From a bacterium (GTDB lineage Bacteria; Elusimicrobiota; Elusimicrobia; UBA1565; UBA9628): DNA of 64,000 bases. The stretch's first letter is position 1, and the number at the start of each line of letters is the position of its first letter. Below, in pieces: positions 1 to 8,541 of this stretch. Location of the stretch: contig JAJZAK010000002.1 of NCBI GenBank assembly GCA_021799485.1, forward strand, positions 1-64,000, in the 5' to 3' direction. The notes beneath the pieces were generated by a model. That model made no database searches. It was not told where the DNA came from and saw nothing but the letters and a program-made list of their open reading frames with translations. Both the position numbers and the translations under genes were made by a program.

Positions 1-2
1 GC

Positions 3-110
3 GTGCCGGAGGCCGACCTACGCAGGCAGGAGGCCGAGGCCCGAGCGGCGGCTTCTGGCCGACCGCGTCCCCGGCCGGCGGCGTCGAGAACGCGGACTTT
101 CAGGGCTTAA
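3..110 (+). CDS. Possible 3' end of a gene entering from the left edge
   Basis: An open frame enters from the window edge and stops with TAA at 108-110. Its 35 visible residues begin VPEADLRRQEAEARAAASGR and then become Arg/Pro-rich. The Glu/Ala/Arg composition and GC-rich third codon positions look coding, whereas the overlapping C-terminal tail of the minus-strand SGNH gene (about 93 bases) is an Arg/Ser/Pro-rich string typical of an antisense shadow. The fragment is too short to assign a family. It may be the end of a convergent neighbour, or chance. Confidence 0.3.
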   Translation: MPEADLRRQEAEARAAASGRPRPRPAASRTRTFRA

Positions 111-1424
111 CTGAGGATTTGGGAGGAAAACGGCAACGCCATCCGTGATTTTTTGGGGGCTCTGCCCTTCGCGGGTTAGCTGGTTCAATTGAGATATGAA
201 AAACCCGAAGATGTCCCAAAAATAAACCCCATGATGAAACGGCTGCGTTCTTTGAGGTTCGGGAGGAAGATGAATTTCCGGCCATTTTTCGTGCTTCAAA
301 GCGTTTAAGATATGCCAAGCCTCCAAGCGGAAATTAAAGCGCCGGAGGTGTTGATTGTCAGCCATATCGCGCCATCCAGGTATGTGGTATGGCGACTTAT
401 CCTTGATCCAGCGATCCGCATCGAAGAGAAGAAATCCATGCCGCCGGGACGATTCCCGAATAAAATCATTGATTTCGGGAGTGGCCCTATGCTCGTAGGG
501 ATCGCTGCTTAAGGCCGCTCCCAAATATTGGCGTGCCTTGAGGGAGTGCCCATCTTCTAAATACCAAAGCCCCAAGCAAAAACGCCACCAAGCCCTCGGG
601 CTCTCGGTGACGGCATTGCCCAATTTTAGGACTGCGGCCCCCCGCCGTCCTGATCGACGCAAGAAAACGGCCTCAAGATAGCGCTCGTCGGAGAGATCCC
701 CGGAAGAAATTCCTGGGGGCACCATCTCATTCGATGGGAGCGTAGCCAATAAAACTGGGATTGAGCTTGGGGAACCGCGACTGGCGATATCGCCGATGAG
801 GCTGTCGAATGCTTTGATCCTCGAAGGGGGGGCGATATTTAAAGAGGTATTCTGCACGAACGCACGAACCAGAAGATGCCCGATTTTTCCCTTCCCAAAA
901 TGCCGCAGGATGTCGGCAAGCCACGACGAGACGAGGGGATGGGTGTAGAAAAGATTGTGCCCAAAAACGAGGACGATCGCGTCCGGTCGGTATTGAAGAC
1001 CCTCCTTGAGTTTTTCCGCAGTCCATTCTAGGCTGCCCGCCCCGATTCCCAAGTTGACTATTTGCAGGCGATCAGCCTTTCTCATTTCTTGGGCAAACTC
1101 GGCGAGTCTATAGCCGATATCTTCCGCGCTGGATTCTCCAATCACGAGTATGCGATGGGTTCCGGGATTCCGCCGCAAAGAGAATGTCCGCTGGCCCCGC
1201 CAAGCCCAAAGCGCGGGTGCCGTCTTTTGGACCGGGTCCAAGAAGACCTGTCCGTCTTGTGCGCGTTTCGTGAAAAAGGGTGCCTGGCTTTCAATGATGA
1301 ATCGGTCAGTGGAAAGCTTCTCCATCGGGAAAAACGAAAGGAACGCTCCCGCGGCAAGCCAGCCGATGGATAATCCCGCGACAATGAGGGCGGCTAAGGC
1401 GCAATGTCTTTTGTTTGGACGCAT
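18..1424 (-). CDS. Membrane-anchored SGNH/GDSL-hydrolase-like protein with TPR-like insert
   Basis: The 468-residue product has an N-terminal hydrophobic anchor (about residues 9-31). It then shows SGNH hydrolase blocks: GESS at 96-99 (nucleophile Ser region), NLGIGAG at 124-130, GHN at 155-157 and a late DNQH that fits the Asp-His block. A stretch rich in Leu/Ala/Trp (LGLWYLEDGHSLKARQYLGA) before the Asp-His block resembles a TPR hairpin inserted in the fold. Such proteins usually hydrolyse or transfer acyl esters on envelope glycans; the substrate here is unknown. The gene is clearly more AT-rich than its neighbours and lies next to an insertion sequence, so acquisition by transfer is possible. 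The last 25-30 residues are low complexity and may not be native. It is isolated from any operon. Confidence 0.7.
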   Translation of the reverse strand: MRPNKRHCALAALIVAGLSIGWLAAGAFLSFFPMEKLSTDRFIIESQAPFFTKRAQDGQVFLDPVQKTAPALWAWRGQRTFSLRRNPGTHRILVIGESSAEDIGYRLAEFAQEMRKADRLQIVNLGIGAGSLEWTAEKLKEGLQYRPDAIVLVFGHNLFYTHPLVSSWLADILRHFGKGKIGHLLVRAFVQNTSLNIAPPSRIKAFDSLIGDIASRGSPSSIPVLLATLPSNEMVPPGISSGDLSDERYLEAVFLRRSGRRGAAVLKLGNAVTESPRAWWRFCLGLWYLEDGHSLKARQYLGAALSSDPYEHRATPEINDFIRESSRRHGFLLFDADRWIKDKSPYHIPGWRDMADNQHLRRFNFRLEAWHILNALKHEKWPEIHLPPEPQRTQPFHHGVYFWDIFGFFISQLNQLTREGQSPQKITDGVAVFLPNPQLSPESPRSRRRRPGTRSARSRRSGLGLLPA

Positions 1425-1440
1425 GTCTCAGGGAAATACA

Positions 1441-1449
1441 ATCGTAACA
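1441..1449 (-). promoter_or_regulatory. Extended -10 element upstream of the SGNH gene
   Basis: On the minus strand the sequence reads TGTTACGAT, an extended -10 (TGn plus a -10 hexamer). It lies 16 bases before the ATG at 1424, with no good -35. Similar elements precede secG, the phosphohexomutase gene and rpsF in this window. Prediction only. Confidence 0.3.
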
Positions 1450-1543
1450 AAAGGTATGGACGGACTGTGACGTGCCCGACGACCCACGCGGCCAGGACGG
1501 AATTCCCGGCGAGACTTGGGCGCGCGTCCCCTGCTCCCATCAG

Positions 1544-1560
1544 CAGGATGCTGAAAAACC
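1544..1560 (+). repeat. Left terminal inverted repeat of the IS
   Basis: The bases CAGGATGCTGAAAAACC match the reverse complement of 2634-2650 at all 17 positions. The match stops inside the element and after the outer CAG. Confidence 0.85.
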
Positions 1561-1653
1561 CCTTGCGGAACCTTGATGCCAGTGACCCGCGCCTCGGGAA
1601 TTCATAAAATCTCTCGACGGAACACCGACAACGCAATCAGGAGGCCCGCCGAG

Positions 1654-2529
1654 ATGATGGGAATTGCCGAATCTCAAAAATCGATCTCCCATTCCGTGCA
1701 AATCGAAGACCTCGTCCCCGCCGATCACCCCTTGCGCCGCATCCGCCCCCTGGTGGATGCCGAGCGCATCCGGAAGCTTTGTCGGCCCTTCTACTGCGAG
1801 GACAACGGCCGGCCCAGCATTCCGCCGGAGCAACTGTTTTTCGCCCTGCTGGGCGGCTACCTGCTCGGCTGCCGATCCGACCGGGTGATCATCCGGCAGT
1901 TGACCTGCGACATGGCATTCCGCTGGTTCGTGGGGCTGGATCTCGATTCGCCGGTCTGGGATGCAAGCACCTTCTCGAAGAACCGTGAGCGCCGCTTTGA
2001 CGAGACGAACGTCATGGAGCAGCTCTTCGACGATACGGTCAAAACCGCGATCAAGAAGGGATGGGTGAGCCTGCACTGGTCGGTGGACGGGACACTGACG
2101 CGGGCCAACGCCAGCCAGAAGAGCTTCGCGCCCATCGAGGTGCTGGAGCGGCCGGAGGAGTACCGCAAGGCGATTTCGGGCAAGAAGGCGAAGGACGGGC
2201 GCGATGAGGACGGCGACAAGGGCTACTTCGCCAGGAAGTTCGTGCAGGGGCTTTTGGACCGCAAGATCGCGCCGCATGTTTCCGTTAAGAAGAAAGGGCG
2301 CGGCGGAGCCTTGATGCGAGATCGGATGCGGGAGCGAGGCATGCCTTTCCGATGGAGCCAGCGGTGCCGCAAACGGATCGAGGAGCTTTGGGGAGAAGCC
2401 AAGGAGCTTCACGGCCTGCGTCGATTCGCCAGGCGAATGGTTGAAAACGTGGGGCAGGAGGCGCTGATGATCGGCTGGCTGCTCAATCTCAAGCGCTTGG
2501 CGACCCTCCAGGCGCGGGCGACGGCATGA
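1654..2529 (+). pseudogene. IS1182-family transposase with internal in-frame deletion
   Basis: The N-terminal DUF772-type region is intact (GRPSIPPEQLFFALLGGYLL; WDASTFSKNRERRF), followed by the first catalytic Asp in SVDGTLTRANAS. Family members then have about 100 residues (RSNATHRSxTDP and the central core) before a GADKGYF block holding the second Asp. Here the sequence jumps from KAKDGRDEDG directly to DKGYFARKF, then runs normally through the Glu block (RKRIEELWGE) to the end. The D-D-E residues survive but the core between the two Asp residues is gone, so activity is unlikely. AGGAGG at 1639-1644 supports the ATG at 1654; an upstream in-frame ATG at 1573 has no such site. The family comparison is from memory of family sequences. 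Confidence 0.8.
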
Positions 2530-2633
2530 ATCCTCGCCATCCACAGCCCCGAAAAGGGGCCAGGAGGTGTTATGCACAGAGCTTCCCTAGGCGCCATCCA
2601 TCCGGATTTCAAGCTCGCTCCCCAAAAATCTAC

Positions 2634-2650
2634 GGTTTTTCAGCATCCTG
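2634..2650 (-). repeat. Right terminal inverted repeat of the IS
   Basis: GGTTTTTCAGCATCCTG is the exact inverse of the left repeat at 1544-1560. It ends five bases before the putative -10 hexamer of uvrD. Confidence 0.85.
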
Positions 2651-2655
2651 TTAGG

Positions 2656-2661
2656 TATAAT
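2656..2661 (+). promoter_or_regulatory. -10 element for the uvrD-gat operon, abutting the IS end
   Basis: A perfect TATAAT lies 26 bases before the uvrD ATG and only 5 bases beyond the IS inverted repeat. No consensus -35 is present at 16-18 bases; the T-rich IS end occupies that region. Either the IS inserted next to an existing promoter or its end now supplies upstream contacts. Confidence 0.5.
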
Positions 2662-2687
2662 TTGGTTCTTGGAAGCAGCCCCTCCTC

Positions 2688-4871
2688 ATGCCCGTTGATC
2701 TCAGCGTCCTGAACTCCCGCCAGCGGGAAGCCGTCTCCTACACCGGGGGGCCCCTCTTGGTCCTCGCGGGAGCCGGCACGGGCAAGACCCGCGTGATCGT
2801 CCATCGCGTGGCCTACTTAGTCGAGCAGGGAGTCCCCGCCCATCGTATCCTCGCCGTCACCTTCACGAACAAGGCCGCGGAGGAGATGAAGCGGCGCATC
2901 GCCGCCCTGATTCCCGGCCAGGCTCCCTTGGTCTGGGTGCAGACCTTTCACTCACTGGCCCTCCGCCTTCTTCGCGAGCACCACCAGCAGGCGAGGCTCC
3001 CACGGCACTTCACCATCTACGACGAAACGGACCAGAAAAAACTCATCGCCGAGGTCCTTAAGGCCCAGGGCTTTTCCGAGCACTCCCACAAGGCCGGTCT
3101 CTACGTGAACCTCATCTCCCGCGCCAAGGACGACTTGCTGGACGCCGACTCCTACGCGATCTACGCCGGAGCCTCTCCAGACGCCCACCGCAAGACCGCC
3201 GCTGTCATTTACTCGGAATATCAGAAGCGCCTTCAGGCCTCGGGCGCCGTCGACTTCGGGGATCTCCTCCTCAAGGTGAACCTCCTTTTCAAGGAGCACC
3301 CGGAAATCCTCAAGCGTTATCAAGAGCGATTCCTCCACATCTTGATCGACGAGTACCAGGACACGAACCATAGCCAATACGTGCTTACGAAGGCCCTGGC
3401 GAACGGGCATCGCGAGCTCTGCGTCGTGGGCGACGACGACCAAAGCGTCTATTCCTGGCGGGGCGCCGACATCCGCAACATTCTCGAGTTCGAACGCGAT
3501 TTTCCGAACGCCAAGGTCGTGACCTTGGACGAGAACTACCGCTCAACCCCCGAGATCCTCAAGGCCGCCAACCGGGTGATCGGCCACAATTTAAGCCGCA
3601 AGTCCAAGAAGCTCTGGACCACCCGAGGAACCGGCGATCCCATCCGATCCCTCGAGCTTCCCGACGAGCGGGAGGAGGCCTCCCGCGTCGTCCGGGAAAT
3701 TTCCCATCTTGCCTCGGAGGGCCGCTCCCTGAGGGAGATCGCTATTTTCTACCGCACCAACGCCCAGAGCCGTCTTTTCGAGGAATCCCTGCGGGCCGCG
3801 GGCTTTCCCTATCGGCTGATCGGCGCCATGCGCTTCTATGAGCGCAAGGAAATCAAGGATGTTCTCGCCTATGCCCGCTTCATCCTCAATGAGGCGGACG
3901 AACTAAGCCTCCTTCGGGCCTTAAACGAGCCCGCCCGTCACGTGGGAGAGACTTCCGTCAAGCGCGTGGGGGCTCACGCATTGGAGCGAGGGCTCTCCCT
4001 GTGGGAAGCCTTCCGCGTCGCTTCGGAGATCCCGGGGCTGCATCCGAAGTCCCGGCACGGCATCCAGGGCTTTGTCGAGACGATCGAGGCGTTGCGCGGC
4101 GATCTCGGCAAGGCCGGCGCGTCGGCGGGCATCGAGATGATCCTGGAGCGTTCCGGATACCTCGCGGCCCTCGAACGGGAGGCCGAGACCGACGCCCAAG
4201 CCCTCTCCCGCATCGCTAACCTCCAAGAGCTCATCAACGCCACGAAGGATTTCGAGGCGAAGTCCTCCGAGCCCGCCACCCTCGGAGACTACCTCAACGC
4301 GGTCTCCCTCCTCGGAGGAGATCACGAGGCCGATGACCCCGCCAAGCCAGCCGTGACCCTCATGACCGTGCATCTGGCCAAGGGGCTTGAGTTTCCGGTG
4401 GTCTTCCTGACGGGGCTCGAGGAGGGTCTTTTCCCGATCGGCTCCGACGGCCGCCCTGAAAACGAGCTCGAGGAGGAGCGCCGGCTCGCCTATGTCGGCA
4501 TGACGAGGGCCAAGGATCGCCTTTATCTGACGTACGCGCATACCCGCCGCCTCTTCGGCCAAATCTACGCCAATCTTCCCTCGCGTTTCATCATCGAGAC
4601 CGGTCTTTTCACGGCGCCGCATGAGCCCTCCCCCTCCTCCCATCCTTTCCCTTCGAGAGGGGATGGTGATGGCCGGGACGCTTCCTCCGCCGAGATCCAC
4701 CGCCGGCTCTCCCGCGTCTCCATCGGCATGCGGGTGCGCCATCCGAGCTTCGGGATGGGGCGCATCCTGGACTTCTCGGGCAGCGGGGAGACGTCGAAGC
4801 TGACGGTCCGCTTCGACGACGGCCGTACCGCCCGCCTCCTGCTGCGCTACGCCCCCCTCGAACCAGCATGA
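2688..4871 (+). CDS. pcrA: UvrD/PcrA/Rep-type ATP-dependent 3'-5' DNA helicase
   Basis: The 727-residue protein is a superfamily 1A helicase used in nucleotide-excision and mismatch repair and in clearing replication obstacles. Visible motifs are the Q-motif region LNSRQREAV, Walker A GAGTGKT (28-34), VTFTNKAAEEM (Ia), DEYQDTN (Walker B, about 220-226), GDDDQSVYSWRGAD (III) and a late motif V/VI region (HLAKGLEFPVVFLTGLEEG, RRLAYVGMTRAKDRLYL). The C-terminus (RHPSFGMGRILDFSG... to the end) is the small Tudor-like domain found in PcrA. Length is normal for the family. It opens an operon: its TGA overlaps the gatC ATG. PcrA versus UvrD naming cannot be settled from sequence alone. Confidence 0.93.
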   Translation: MPVDLSVLNSRQREAVSYTGGPLLVLAGAGTGKTRVIVHRVAYLVEQGVPAHRILAVTFTNKAAEEMKRRIAALIPGQAPLVWVQTFHSLALRLLREHHQQARLPRHFTIYDETDQKKLIAEVLKAQGFSEHSHKAGLYVNLISRAKDDLLDADSYAIYAGASPDAHRKTAAVIYSEYQKRLQASGAVDFGDLLLKVNLLFKEHPEILKRYQERFLHILIDEYQDTNHSQYVLTKALANGHRELCVVGDDDQSVYSWRGADIRNILEFERDFPNAKVVTLDENYRSTPEILKAANRVIGHNLSRKSKKLWTTRGTGDPIRSLELPDEREEASRVVREISHLASEGRSLREIAIFYRTNAQSRLFEESLRAAGFPYRLIGAMRFYERKEIKDVLAYARFILNEADELSLLRALNEPARHVGETSVKRVGAHALERGLSLWEAFRVASEIPGLHPKSRHGIQGFVETIEALRGDLGKAGASAGIEMILERSGYLAALEREAETDAQALSRIANLQELINATKDFEAKSSEPATLGDYLNAVSLLGGDHEADDPAKPAVTLMTVHLAKGLEFPVVFLTGLEEGLFPIGSDGRPENELEEERRLAYVGMTRAKDRLYLTYAHTRRLFGQIYANLPSRFIIETGLFTAPHEPSPSSHPFPSRGDGDGRDASSAEIHRRLSRVSIGMRVRHPSFGMGRILDFSGSGETSKLTVRFDDGRTARLLLRYAPLEPA

Positions 4872-5158
4872 GCTCCATTTCCCCCGAGGAAGTCGCCAAG
4901 ATCGCCAAGCTGGCCAGGCTCAAGCTTTCGCAAGACGAGATCGCGCTCTATCAACGCCAGATGTCGCGCATTCTCGACTCCATGGCCAAGCTCCGCCAGC
5001 TCGACACACAAGCGGTTCCCCCGACGGCCTCCGTCCCCTGGATCGAGCCGTCGCCGCGCGAAGACGAGCCCGCCGCCTTCTCGAACGCCTCCGCTCTCGT
5101 GGCGCTCGCGCCCGAGAGAGAAGGCCCTTACTTCAAGGTGCGCAAGGTCATCGAATGA
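4868..5158 (+). CDS. gatC: Asp-tRNA(Asn)/Glu-tRNA(Gln) amidotransferase subunit C
   Basis: The 96-residue GatC bridges GatA and GatB in the GatCAB complex, which converts Glu-tRNA(Gln) and/or Asp-tRNA(Asn) to the amide forms. The N-terminal part (SPEEVAKIAKLARLKLSQDE) and the C-terminal FKVRKVIE are typical. The ATG overlaps the uvrD stop (ATGA) and the TGA overlaps the gatA start, so translation is probably coupled along the operon. Confidence 0.93.
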   Translation: MSSISPEEVAKIAKLARLKLSQDEIALYQRQMSRILDSMAKLRQLDTQAVPPTASVPWIEPSPREDEPAAFSNASALVALAPEREGPYFKVRKVIE

Positions 5159-6660
5159 GCAAAACCCTGCCCCCCAAGCCCCGCCGCCTGAAAGGAGGGG
5201 ATGGCGCTCTCTCCGCGGCCGCCATCGCCAGCGGCGTGCGCTCGGGCGAAGCCTCGGCCGAGGAGATCGTCCGCGGCCGTCTCGACGCCATCAGAAAAGA
5301 CGATCCCACGATCAAAGCCTTCCTCGCCGTCTTCGAGGACGGCGCGCTGGAAGCGGCGCGGGCGGTGGACCGAAAGCGCCGGGAGGGAGGCAAGCTCGGC
5401 CGCCTCGCGGGAGTCCCCGTCGCGCTCAAGGACAACCTGCTCGTGACGGGTACGATCTCGACCTGCGGCTCTCGCATTCTTGAGAACTACCGCTCTCCCT
5501 ACGACGCGACCGTTGTCGGTCTCTTAAAGAGCGAGGACGCCGTCATCATCGGGAAGACCAACCTAGACGAGTTCGCGATGGGCTCCTCGACGGAAAACTC
5601 CTCTTTTTTTCCAACCCAGAACCCTTGGGCTCCGGGACATGTCCCCGGCGGATCCTCGGGAGGGTCGGCCGCGGCGGTCGCGGCTGGATTCGCTCCCGTC
5701 TCCCTGGGATCCGACACGGGGGGGTCGATTCGCCAGCCGGCGGCGCTCTGCGGGATCGTGGGCCTCAAGCCAACCTACGGCCTCGTTTCCCGATACGGCC
5801 TGGTCGCCTTCGCCTCTTCCCTCGACCAGATCGGCCCCTTTTCCCGAACGGTCGAGGACTCGGCCCTGCTTCTCGACGTCATCGCCGCCAAAGACCCGCG
5901 GGACTCCACGTCGAAGGCGGCGCCGCGCAACGGCGGCTACGCGGAAGGCATCGAGACCGGCGTCAAAGGCCTGCGCATCGGGCTTCCGCGCCAGTATTTC
6001 GAGGCCCAGGGCTCGGACCCCGAGGTCGTCTCCAGCGTCCGGGAATCCATCCGGGCGCTGGAGGCCGCCGGCGCCGTCGTCGCCGAGGCGAGCCTGCCTC
6101 ACACCGACTATGCCGTCAGCACCTATTATCTCATCGCCCCGGCGGAGGCGAGCTCGAACCTCGCCCGCTTTGACGGGGTCCGCTACGGCCTCTCGGAAAA
6201 AAACGCTCCGGATCTCGGCGCTCTCTACGAGGAGAGCCGCGGCGTCGGCTTCGGGGCCGAAGTCAAGCGCCGCATCATGCTGGGAACCTACGCGCTGTCG
6301 GCCGGCTATCACGACGCCTACTACGAGAAAGCCAACCGCGTCAGAACGCTGATCCGCCGCGATTTCGAGGAAGCCTTTAAGTCCTTCGACCTTCTCGCGG
6401 CTCCTACGTCCCCCGTGCCGGCCTTCAAAATGGGCGAACGCATGAAGGACCCCCTCTCGATGTACCTGGCGGACATTCTGACGATCCCGGCCAATCTGGC
6501 GGGAATTCCCGGCATATCCGTTCCCTCCGGGCTCACTTCAAAAGGGCTGCCCGTGGGACTCCAGCTCCTCGCGCCGGCGTTCGCGGAGAAGACGCTCCTG
6601 CGAGCCGCCTTCGCCCTCGAGTCCATGCGCCCTTTTCCGCGCCTCGGCTCCCGCGACTGA
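5155..6660 (+). CDS. gatA: Glutamyl-tRNA(Gln) amidotransferase subunit A
   Basis: The 501-residue amidase-signature enzyme is the glutaminase subunit that releases ammonia for tRNA amidation. The Ser-cisSer-Lys triad is complete: Lys92 in VALKDN, Ser167 in the GGSSGGSAAAVAAG block and Ser191 in GSDTGGSIRQPA. The spacings of 75 and 24 residues match known GatA enzymes. The start overlaps the gatC stop. It is separated from gatB by a Nudix gene, which is unusual. The N-terminus carries about 12 extra residues (LPPKPRRLKGGDG). Confidence 0.95.
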   Translation: MSKTLPPKPRRLKGGDGALSAAAIASGVRSGEASAEEIVRGRLDAIRKDDPTIKAFLAVFEDGALEAARAVDRKRREGGKLGRLAGVPVALKDNLLVTGTISTCGSRILENYRSPYDATVVGLLKSEDAVIIGKTNLDEFAMGSSTENSSFFPTQNPWAPGHVPGGSSGGSAAAVAAGFAPVSLGSDTGGSIRQPAALCGIVGLKPTYGLVSRYGLVAFASSLDQIGPFSRTVEDSALLLDVIAAKDPRDSTSKAAPRNGGYAEGIETGVKGLRIGLPRQYFEAQGSDPEVVSSVRESIRALEAAGAVVAEASLPHTDYAVSTYYLIAPAEASSNLARFDGVRYGLSEKNAPDLGALYEESRGVGFGAEVKRRIMLGTYALSAGYHDAYYEKANRVRTLIRRDFEEAFKSFDLLAAPTSPVPAFKMGERMKDPLSMYLADILTIPANLAGIPGISVPSGLTSKGLPVGLQLLAPAFAEKTLLRAAFALESMRPFPRLGSRD

Positions 6661-6661
6661 C

Positions 6662-7081
6662 ATGTCCACTCCGACAGCCACGAAGGAATTCTCCGCCGGC
6701 GGCGTCGTCAGCCGCGGAGGGAAACTCCTCCTCATACGCGCGCGGAATCTGCGCGGCGAGGAAGTCTGGACATTTCCCAAAGGCCACCTGGAGGCCGGAG
6801 AAGGCCCCGAGGAGGCGGCCTTAAGGGAGGTCGAAGAAGAGACGGGGTGGAACTGCCGCATCCTCCGCCCGTTGCCGACGGCCCGCTACCGCTTCCAGCG
6901 TCAGGGCTTCCCGGTCGCCAAAGAGGTCCGCTGGTATTGGATGGCGCCCGTTCAAAAAACAGGCCTGCCAGATGCCCATGAGATTCTCTCCGCCCGCTGG
7001 GCTTCCCCGACGGAGGCAGGCCAAAAGCTCGTCTATCCCAGCGATTTGAGCCTGCTAAAGGCATGGAGTTCCCTTCAATGA
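6662..7081 (+). CDS. Nudix hydrolase
   Basis: The 139-residue protein has a full Nudix box (GHLEAGEGPEEAALREVEEE followed by TGW), which binds Mg2+ and cleaves nucleoside-diphosphate-linked substrates. The N-terminus (FSAGGVVSRGGKLLLIRARN) is the usual first strand pair of the fold. The overall look is closest to diadenosine-polyphosphate or (deoxy)nucleotide pyrophosphohydrolases, but the substrate cannot be read from sequence. The ATG lies one base after the gatA stop, and the TGA overlaps the gatB ATG at 7078, so it is embedded in the gat operon. Confidence 0.88.
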   Translation: MSTPTATKEFSAGGVVSRGGKLLLIRARNLRGEEVWTFPKGHLEAGEGPEEAALREVEEETGWNCRILRPLPTARYRFQRQGFPVAKEVRWYWMAPVQKTGLPDAHEILSARWASPTEAGQKLVYPSDLSLLKAWSSLQ

Positions 7082-8541
7082 GCGCCACGTGGGAGATGAT
7101 TTGCGGGCTCGAGGTCCATGTCCAGCTCGCGACGCGATCGAAACTGTTCTGCTCCTGCGCAACGGACGGCTTCGGCGCCTCTCCCAATAGCCGCATCTGC
7201 CCCGTCTGCACCGGCCAGCCAGGAGTTCTCCCCGTCCTCAACGACGGAGCCACCAAACTCGCGGTTAAGGCGGCTTTGGCGCTCGGCTGCGAGATACGCG
7301 AGGAATCGATCTTCGCCCGCAAGAACTATTTCTACCCCGACCTCCCCAAGGCCTACCAGATTTCGCAGTACGAAAAGCCCTTGGCGGAAAACGGCTCGCT
7401 CGCCGTCGCCGTCAAGGACGCCCCCTCCAAGACCGTCGGCCTCCAACGCATCCATATAGAGGAAGATGCCGGAAAGCTTCTTCACGCCATCGGTTCCGAG
7501 GATCTCGACTATTCCCTCGTCGACTTTAACCGCGCCGGCATTCCGTTGGTGGAGATCGTCTCCAAGCCCGATATCCGCTCCCCGCATGAGGCCTACGCCT
7601 ACCTCCAAGCTCTCAAGGAAATCCTCCAGTTCGCCGGGGTCTCCCATTGCGATATGGAAAAGGGCGAAATGCGCGTCGACGCCAACATCTCGATGCGGAG
7701 GGCCGGCGAGCCTTTCGGCACGCGCGTCGAGATCAAAAACCTCAATTCCTTCAAGGCGGTGCGCGACGCCCTTGACTATGAAGGCCGGCGCCAAATCGCC
7801 GCTCTCGAAAAAGGCGAGCGCATCATCCAGGAAACCCGGCTCTGGGACGCCGACGTCCAGGCCACGGCGCCGATGCGCACCAAGGAGGAGGCTCACGATT
7901 ACCGCTACTTTCCCGATCCGGACCTCCCCCCTCTTCACGCGCCGCGCTCTCTCGTGGAAGCCATGCGCCGCGAGCTCCCCGAGCTCCCCGAGGCCCGGCG
8001 TCGGCGCTTTATTGAAGACTATGGCCTCTCCGTCTCCATCGCCAATGTTTTGACGGGCTCCAGGGAATTGGCCGATTACGTGGACGCGGTCGCCGAAATC
8101 ACGAATCCGGCGACGGCGACGCCTACCGCCGGCAACCTGATCGCGACCGTCTTGCTCGGCTTCCTGTCCGAGCGAAGTCTTGATCTTTCTCGGGTCATCG
8201 GGCGCGTCACGCCCGAATCTTTGGGAAAGCTCACCCTGCTGATCGCCGACGGCCGGATTTCCAAAACCATGAGCAAGGAAATCCTGGCCGAGATGCTGAA
8301 TTCGGGCCGCGACCCCGAGGAGATTCTCAAGGAACGCGGCGGCGGACAGGTCCTAGACGAGGCGCAGCTCGCGCAATGGGTCCGGGCCGCCATCGACCAG
8401 AGCCCGAAGGCCGTCGCGGACGTCAAGAGCGGCAAGGAACGGGCCATCGGCGCGATCGTCGGCGCCGCGATGAAGCTCTCGCAAGGCAAGGCCAATCCCA
8501 CCATCCTCAACAAGCTCATCAAAGAGGAACTCGCCCCATGA
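7078..8541 (+). CDS. gatB: Asp/Glu-tRNA amidotransferase subunit B
   Basis: The 487-residue GatB is the kinase/transamidase subunit that binds and phosphorylates misacylated tRNA. The protein opens with the hallmark MICGLEVHVQL, followed by the zinc cluster FCSCATDGFGASPNSRICPVC and the KNYFYPDLPKAYQISQYE block. The C-terminal part holds the helical and YqeY-like tail (GRISKTMSKEILAEML onward). The chosen ATG at 7078 overlaps the Nudix stop as ATGA; an upstream in-frame ATG at 7063 would add five residues and is less likely. With gatC and gatA it completes GatCAB, so this organism probably lacks at least one of GlnRS and AsnRS. Confidence 0.95.
   Translation: MSATWEMICGLEVHVQLATRSKLFCSCATDGFGASPNSRICPVCTGQPGVLPVLNDGATKLAVKAALALGCEIREESIFARKNYFYPDLPKAYQISQYEKPLAENGSLAVAVKDAPSKTVGLQRIHIEEDAGKLLHAIGSEDLDYSLVDFNRAGIPLVEIVSKPDIRSPHEAYAYLQALKEILQFAGVSHCDMEKGEMRVDANISMRRAGEPFGTRVEIKNLNSFKAVRDALDYEGRRQIAALEKGERIIQETRLWDADVQATAPMRTKEEAHDYRYFPDPDLPPLHAPRSLVEAMRRELPELPEARRRRFIEDYGLSVSIANVLTGSRELADYVDAVAEITNPATATPTAGNLIATVLLGFLSERSLDLSRVIGRVTPESLGKLTLLIADGRISKTMSKEILAEMLNSGRDPEEILKERGGGQVLDEAQLAQWVRAAIDQSPKAVADVKSGKERAIGAIVGAAMKLSQGKANPTILNKLIKEELAP

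Larger units (their letters stand above)
1544..2650 (+). mobile_element. IS1182-type insertion sequence, internally deleted
   Basis: The element is bounded by perfect 17-bp inverted repeats (1544-1560 and 2634-2650) and carries one transposase gene in between. At roughly 1.1 kb it is short for this family because the transposase has lost an internal segment. The right end may continue a few bases into TTAG (2651-2654). At the left end the repeat is preceded by CAG, so CAGCA-GGA-TGCTG (1541-1553) forms a small hairpin. No clear target-site duplication is visible. It separates the SGNH gene from uvrD. Confidence 0.8.

Noticed and set aside
1540-2577. A 345-codon minus-strand open frame across the IS
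   Set aside because: It is the complement of the transposase gene and has no recognisable domains; it also runs across the left IS end.
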